From NCBI GenBank assembly GCA_903930165.1, contig CAIYXO010000502.1, positions 1-7,580 on the forward strand: a stretch of DNA of 7,580 nt. The letters run 5' to 3'. Positions within the stretch are counted from its first letter, which is position 1; each line of letters begins with the position of its first letter. The translations under genes were made by a program, and so were the position numbers. This document shows positions 6,169 to 7,580 of the stretch, piece after piece. Origin of the DNA: an uncultured Verrucomicrobiota bacterium. Lineage in GTDB: Bacteria; Verrucomicrobiota; Verrucomicrobiia; Limisphaerales; UBA9464. A model generated the notes under the pieces. The model was not told the DNA's origin. It saw nothing but the letters and a program-made list of their open reading frames with translations, and did no database searches.

Positions 6169-7547
6169 TTGTTCCCCTTCCCCCCGACACCCGCACGCCG
6201 ACGTGCCGCCCGCCCCGTGGGTGAAGTCTCCACCGGCGCCAACAGTTCACGCACGGATTCCGCCAAGGCGTCCAAGGCCCGTTGAAGCGGCACCTCGCCG
6301 ATGGTCAGCGGCGGAGTGAATCCGATCACCTCGGCCGCGGCCCCCTCGGGCAACACGATGAATCCCCGCCGCAGCAGCGTCCGCATCACACCCAGCGACA
6401 GCGCCGTTCCAGGACCGCCGTCCTCCGCACGGAACTCGATGCCGCCCATCAACCCGGATACGGAAACCCGACGGACCGCGTGCGGAAATTCCACGGCGAC
6501 GGCTTCGAGGCCGGATCGAAGCCGCGTCCCCAGCCGTTTCGACCGGGCCGGCAGCCGCAAGCGCTCCAACTCGGCGACCTGCGCGAGCGCCATCGCGCAG
6601 CCGACCGGATGCCCCAGGTAGGTGCTGGTGTGAACCGCCTCGCCGTCCGAGGGCGGCCAGGCGTCCATGACCTGGGCCCGTCCCACGCAGGCGCTCAGCG
6701 GAAAGCCACCGGTCAGCGCCTTCCCGAGGCAGATCAGGTCCGGGACCACCGCTTCGTGCTCGCAGGCGAACCACGCTCCGGTCCGGCCGAAGCCGGTGTA
6801 GATCTCGTCGAGGATCAACAGGCGTCCCGAGGCGTCGGCCAGGCGTCGCAACATCCTGAGGAACCCGGCCGGCGGAATCCGGATTCCCCCGCGCGCCTGC
6901 ATCGGTTCGACCAGAACGGCGCCGACCGAGGCGTCGGCCAGCCTCGCTGCCATCAGAGGTTCCAGCAAGGCCAGGTCGGAAGCCGTCTCCGGGAACGGAA
7001 GAAAAGTGCCGAACTCCCGCAGCTGGTCGCGGAACGGCTCGCGGAAATGGGACCGCTGTGTCCCGTTCAGGGCCCCGTATCCCAATCCGTGATAGCCCCC
7101 CTCGAAGGCGATGATCCCGGGGCGCCCCGTCGCGAGCCGTGCGGTCTTCAAGGCCGCCTCCACCGCCTCGAATCCCGAGGAACCGAAGATCACCTTGCCG
7201 GTCTCCCGGACCCCATCCCGACGGGACCACCGACCGTAGGTCAGCCGGCTCAGCTCCGAGGCCAGGCGGGCCTTTCCCGGATGCGGATGCACGTCTCCCA
7301 TCGCATGGACGAGCCGGCCCATCTGTTTCCGCGCGGCACGGACCACGGCCGGATTCGCGTGCCCCGCCGCCGCAACGCCGAAGGCCGCGGTCAGGTCGAG
7401 GTAGCGTCGCCCTTCGAGATCGACCACCTGGCAGCCGCGAGCCCGGTCCCACACGATCGGGCCGGTGCCGTCCGGTTCCGTGAACAGGATGTTCCGCGAC
7501 TCGTGTCGGCGGAGCTGGACGAGAACCTTTTCGGAAGCGGTCGGCAT
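6165..7547 (-). CDS. Class III PLP-dependent aminotransferase
   Basis: A 460-residue fold-type I enzyme that moves an amino group between an amine or amino acid and an oxo acid using pyridoxal phosphate. K276 in CLGKALTGG is the Schiff-base lysine, and D247 in LDEIYTGFGRTG contacts the cofactor ring nitrogen. GSSGFEAVEAALKTAR (122-137) binds the phosphate, GYHG is at 151-154, and HTSTYLGHP (306-314) supplies the phosphate contact from the partner subunit. Two residues that bind the dicarboxylate substrate in ornithine and acetylornithine aminotransferases are changed: the Glu after VEPxQG is R219 (VEPMQARGG), and the Arg of the RFxPPL motif is G409 (VIGFTPPLTI). The substrate is therefore uncertain and I give no gene symbol. 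Residues from about 442 form an Arg/Gly/Lys-rich tail beyond the fold. The ATG at 7545-7547 has a GGGGAG ribosome binding site and overlaps an upstream stop. It is coupled to rsmA by ATGA, with no obvious pathway link. Confidence 0.93.
   Translation of the reverse strand: MPTASEKVLVQLRRHESRNILFTEPDGTGPIVWDRARGCQVVDLEGRRYLDLTAAFGVAAAGHANPAVVRAARKQMGRLVHAMGDVHPHPGKARLASELSRLTYGRWSRRDGVRETGKVIFGSSGFEAVEAALKTARLATGRPGIIAFEGGYHGLGYGALNGTQRSHFREPFRDQLREFGTFLPFPETASDLALLEPLMAARLADASVGAVLVEPMQARGGIRIPPAGFLRMLRRLADASGRLLILDEIYTGFGRTGAWFACEHEAVVPDLICLGKALTGGFPLSACVGRAQVMDAWPPSDGEAVHTSTYLGHPVGCAMALAQVAELERLRLPARSKRLGTRLRSGLEAVAVEFPHAVRRVSVSGLMGGIEFRAEDGGPGTALSLGVMRTLLRRGFIVLPEGAAAEVIGFTPPLTIGEVPLQRALDALAESVRELLAPVETSPTGRAARRRAGVGGKGNK
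6172..6185 (-). promoter_or_regulatory. Ribosome binding site of rsmA inside the aminotransferase tail
   Basis: On the minus strand the purine run GGGGGGAAGGGGAA stops 4-6 bases before the rsmA ATG. It is the strongest Shine-Dalgarno-like sequence in the window. It lies wholly within the last codons of the aminotransferase gene, where it encodes the GGKGN residues, and the two genes share ATGA. This supports both the rsmA start and translational coupling. Confidence 0.65.
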
Positions 7548-7580
7548 CAGACTCCCCGTTCGTCGGGCGGCCAGATGAAC
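7547..7580 (-). CDS. 3' end of an unidentified upstream gene
   Basis: On the minus strand the frame entering from the right edge reads FIWPPDERGV and then a TGA at 7547-7549. This stop shares one base with the aminotransferase ATG (TGATG), a common arrangement for coupled genes in an operon. Ten codons are too few to name a family and an open frame this short can occur by chance. The protein-like composition and the overlap make it the likeliest reading. Confidence 0.4.
   Translation of the reverse strand, partial: FIWPPDERGV
7552..7557 (-). promoter_or_regulatory. Ribosome binding site of the aminotransferase gene
   Basis: GGGGAG on the minus strand ends 4 bases before the ATG at 7545-7547. 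The spacing is slightly short, but the match supports this start, which also gives a family-typical N-terminus. Confidence 0.5.

Noticed and set aside
4786..6319. Plus-strand open frames opposite the ferredoxin, rsmA and the start of the intergenic region
   Set aside because: They are complementary shadows of clearly identified minus-strand genes and show no family motif.

Overview
The window is GC-rich bacterial chromosome made of ordinary single-copy genes packed closely together. The best guess for the source is the phylum Verrucomicrobiota, possibly the Pedosphaera/Limisphaerales side. This rests on remembered family features, not on a search: a TPR protein rich in Thr-Asn-Ala/Ser steps, a RecN with variant ATPase motifs (HGPND, ASSGE, DEVDANVGGE), a PhnP-like hydrolase lacking the usual cysteine cluster, and weak or absent Shine-Dalgarno sequences at several starts. 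The phylum call is moderate and anything finer is a guess.

Layout from left to right. Bases 2-1480 (+) encode the C-terminal part of a TPR-repeat protein whose start lies outside the window. It converges on recN (1515-3206, -), a DNA repair ATPase that begins at a GTG. recN diverges from a two-gene plus-strand unit: a PhnP-like metallo-beta-lactamase-fold hydrolase (3333-4115) and, 7 bases later, a PlsC-type acyltransferase (4123-4746). The 126-base recN/hydrolase gap holds a perfect 8-bp GC stem. A convergent 192-base gap (4747-4938) follows, with a short GCAAA/GCGAA repeat that resembles dispersed intergenic repeats of many bacteria. The rest is a minus-strand cluster read from right to left: the last codons of an unidentified gene (7547-7580), a class III aminotransferase (6165-7547), rsmA (5278-6168) and a small 2Fe-2S ferredoxin (4939-5226). 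The first three are joined by TGATG and ATGA stop/start overlaps, so they are probably one translationally coupled operon. The ferredoxin follows rsmA after 51 bases and may belong to it.

Functionally, RecN acts in double-strand break repair, RsmA dimethylates two adenines of 16S rRNA, and the acyltransferase fits phospholipid synthesis. The hydrolase, aminotransferase and ferredoxin have clear folds but no substrate or partner that the sequence reveals. I see no mobile element, CRISPR array, RNA gene, toxin-antitoxin pair or defence system, and no evidence of a new multi-gene system. The points most worth checking are residue-level departures in otherwise standard proteins (RecN Q-loop and signature motif, aminotransferase specificity positions, lost Cys cluster in the hydrolase, an insert in RsmA) and the intergenic repeat.
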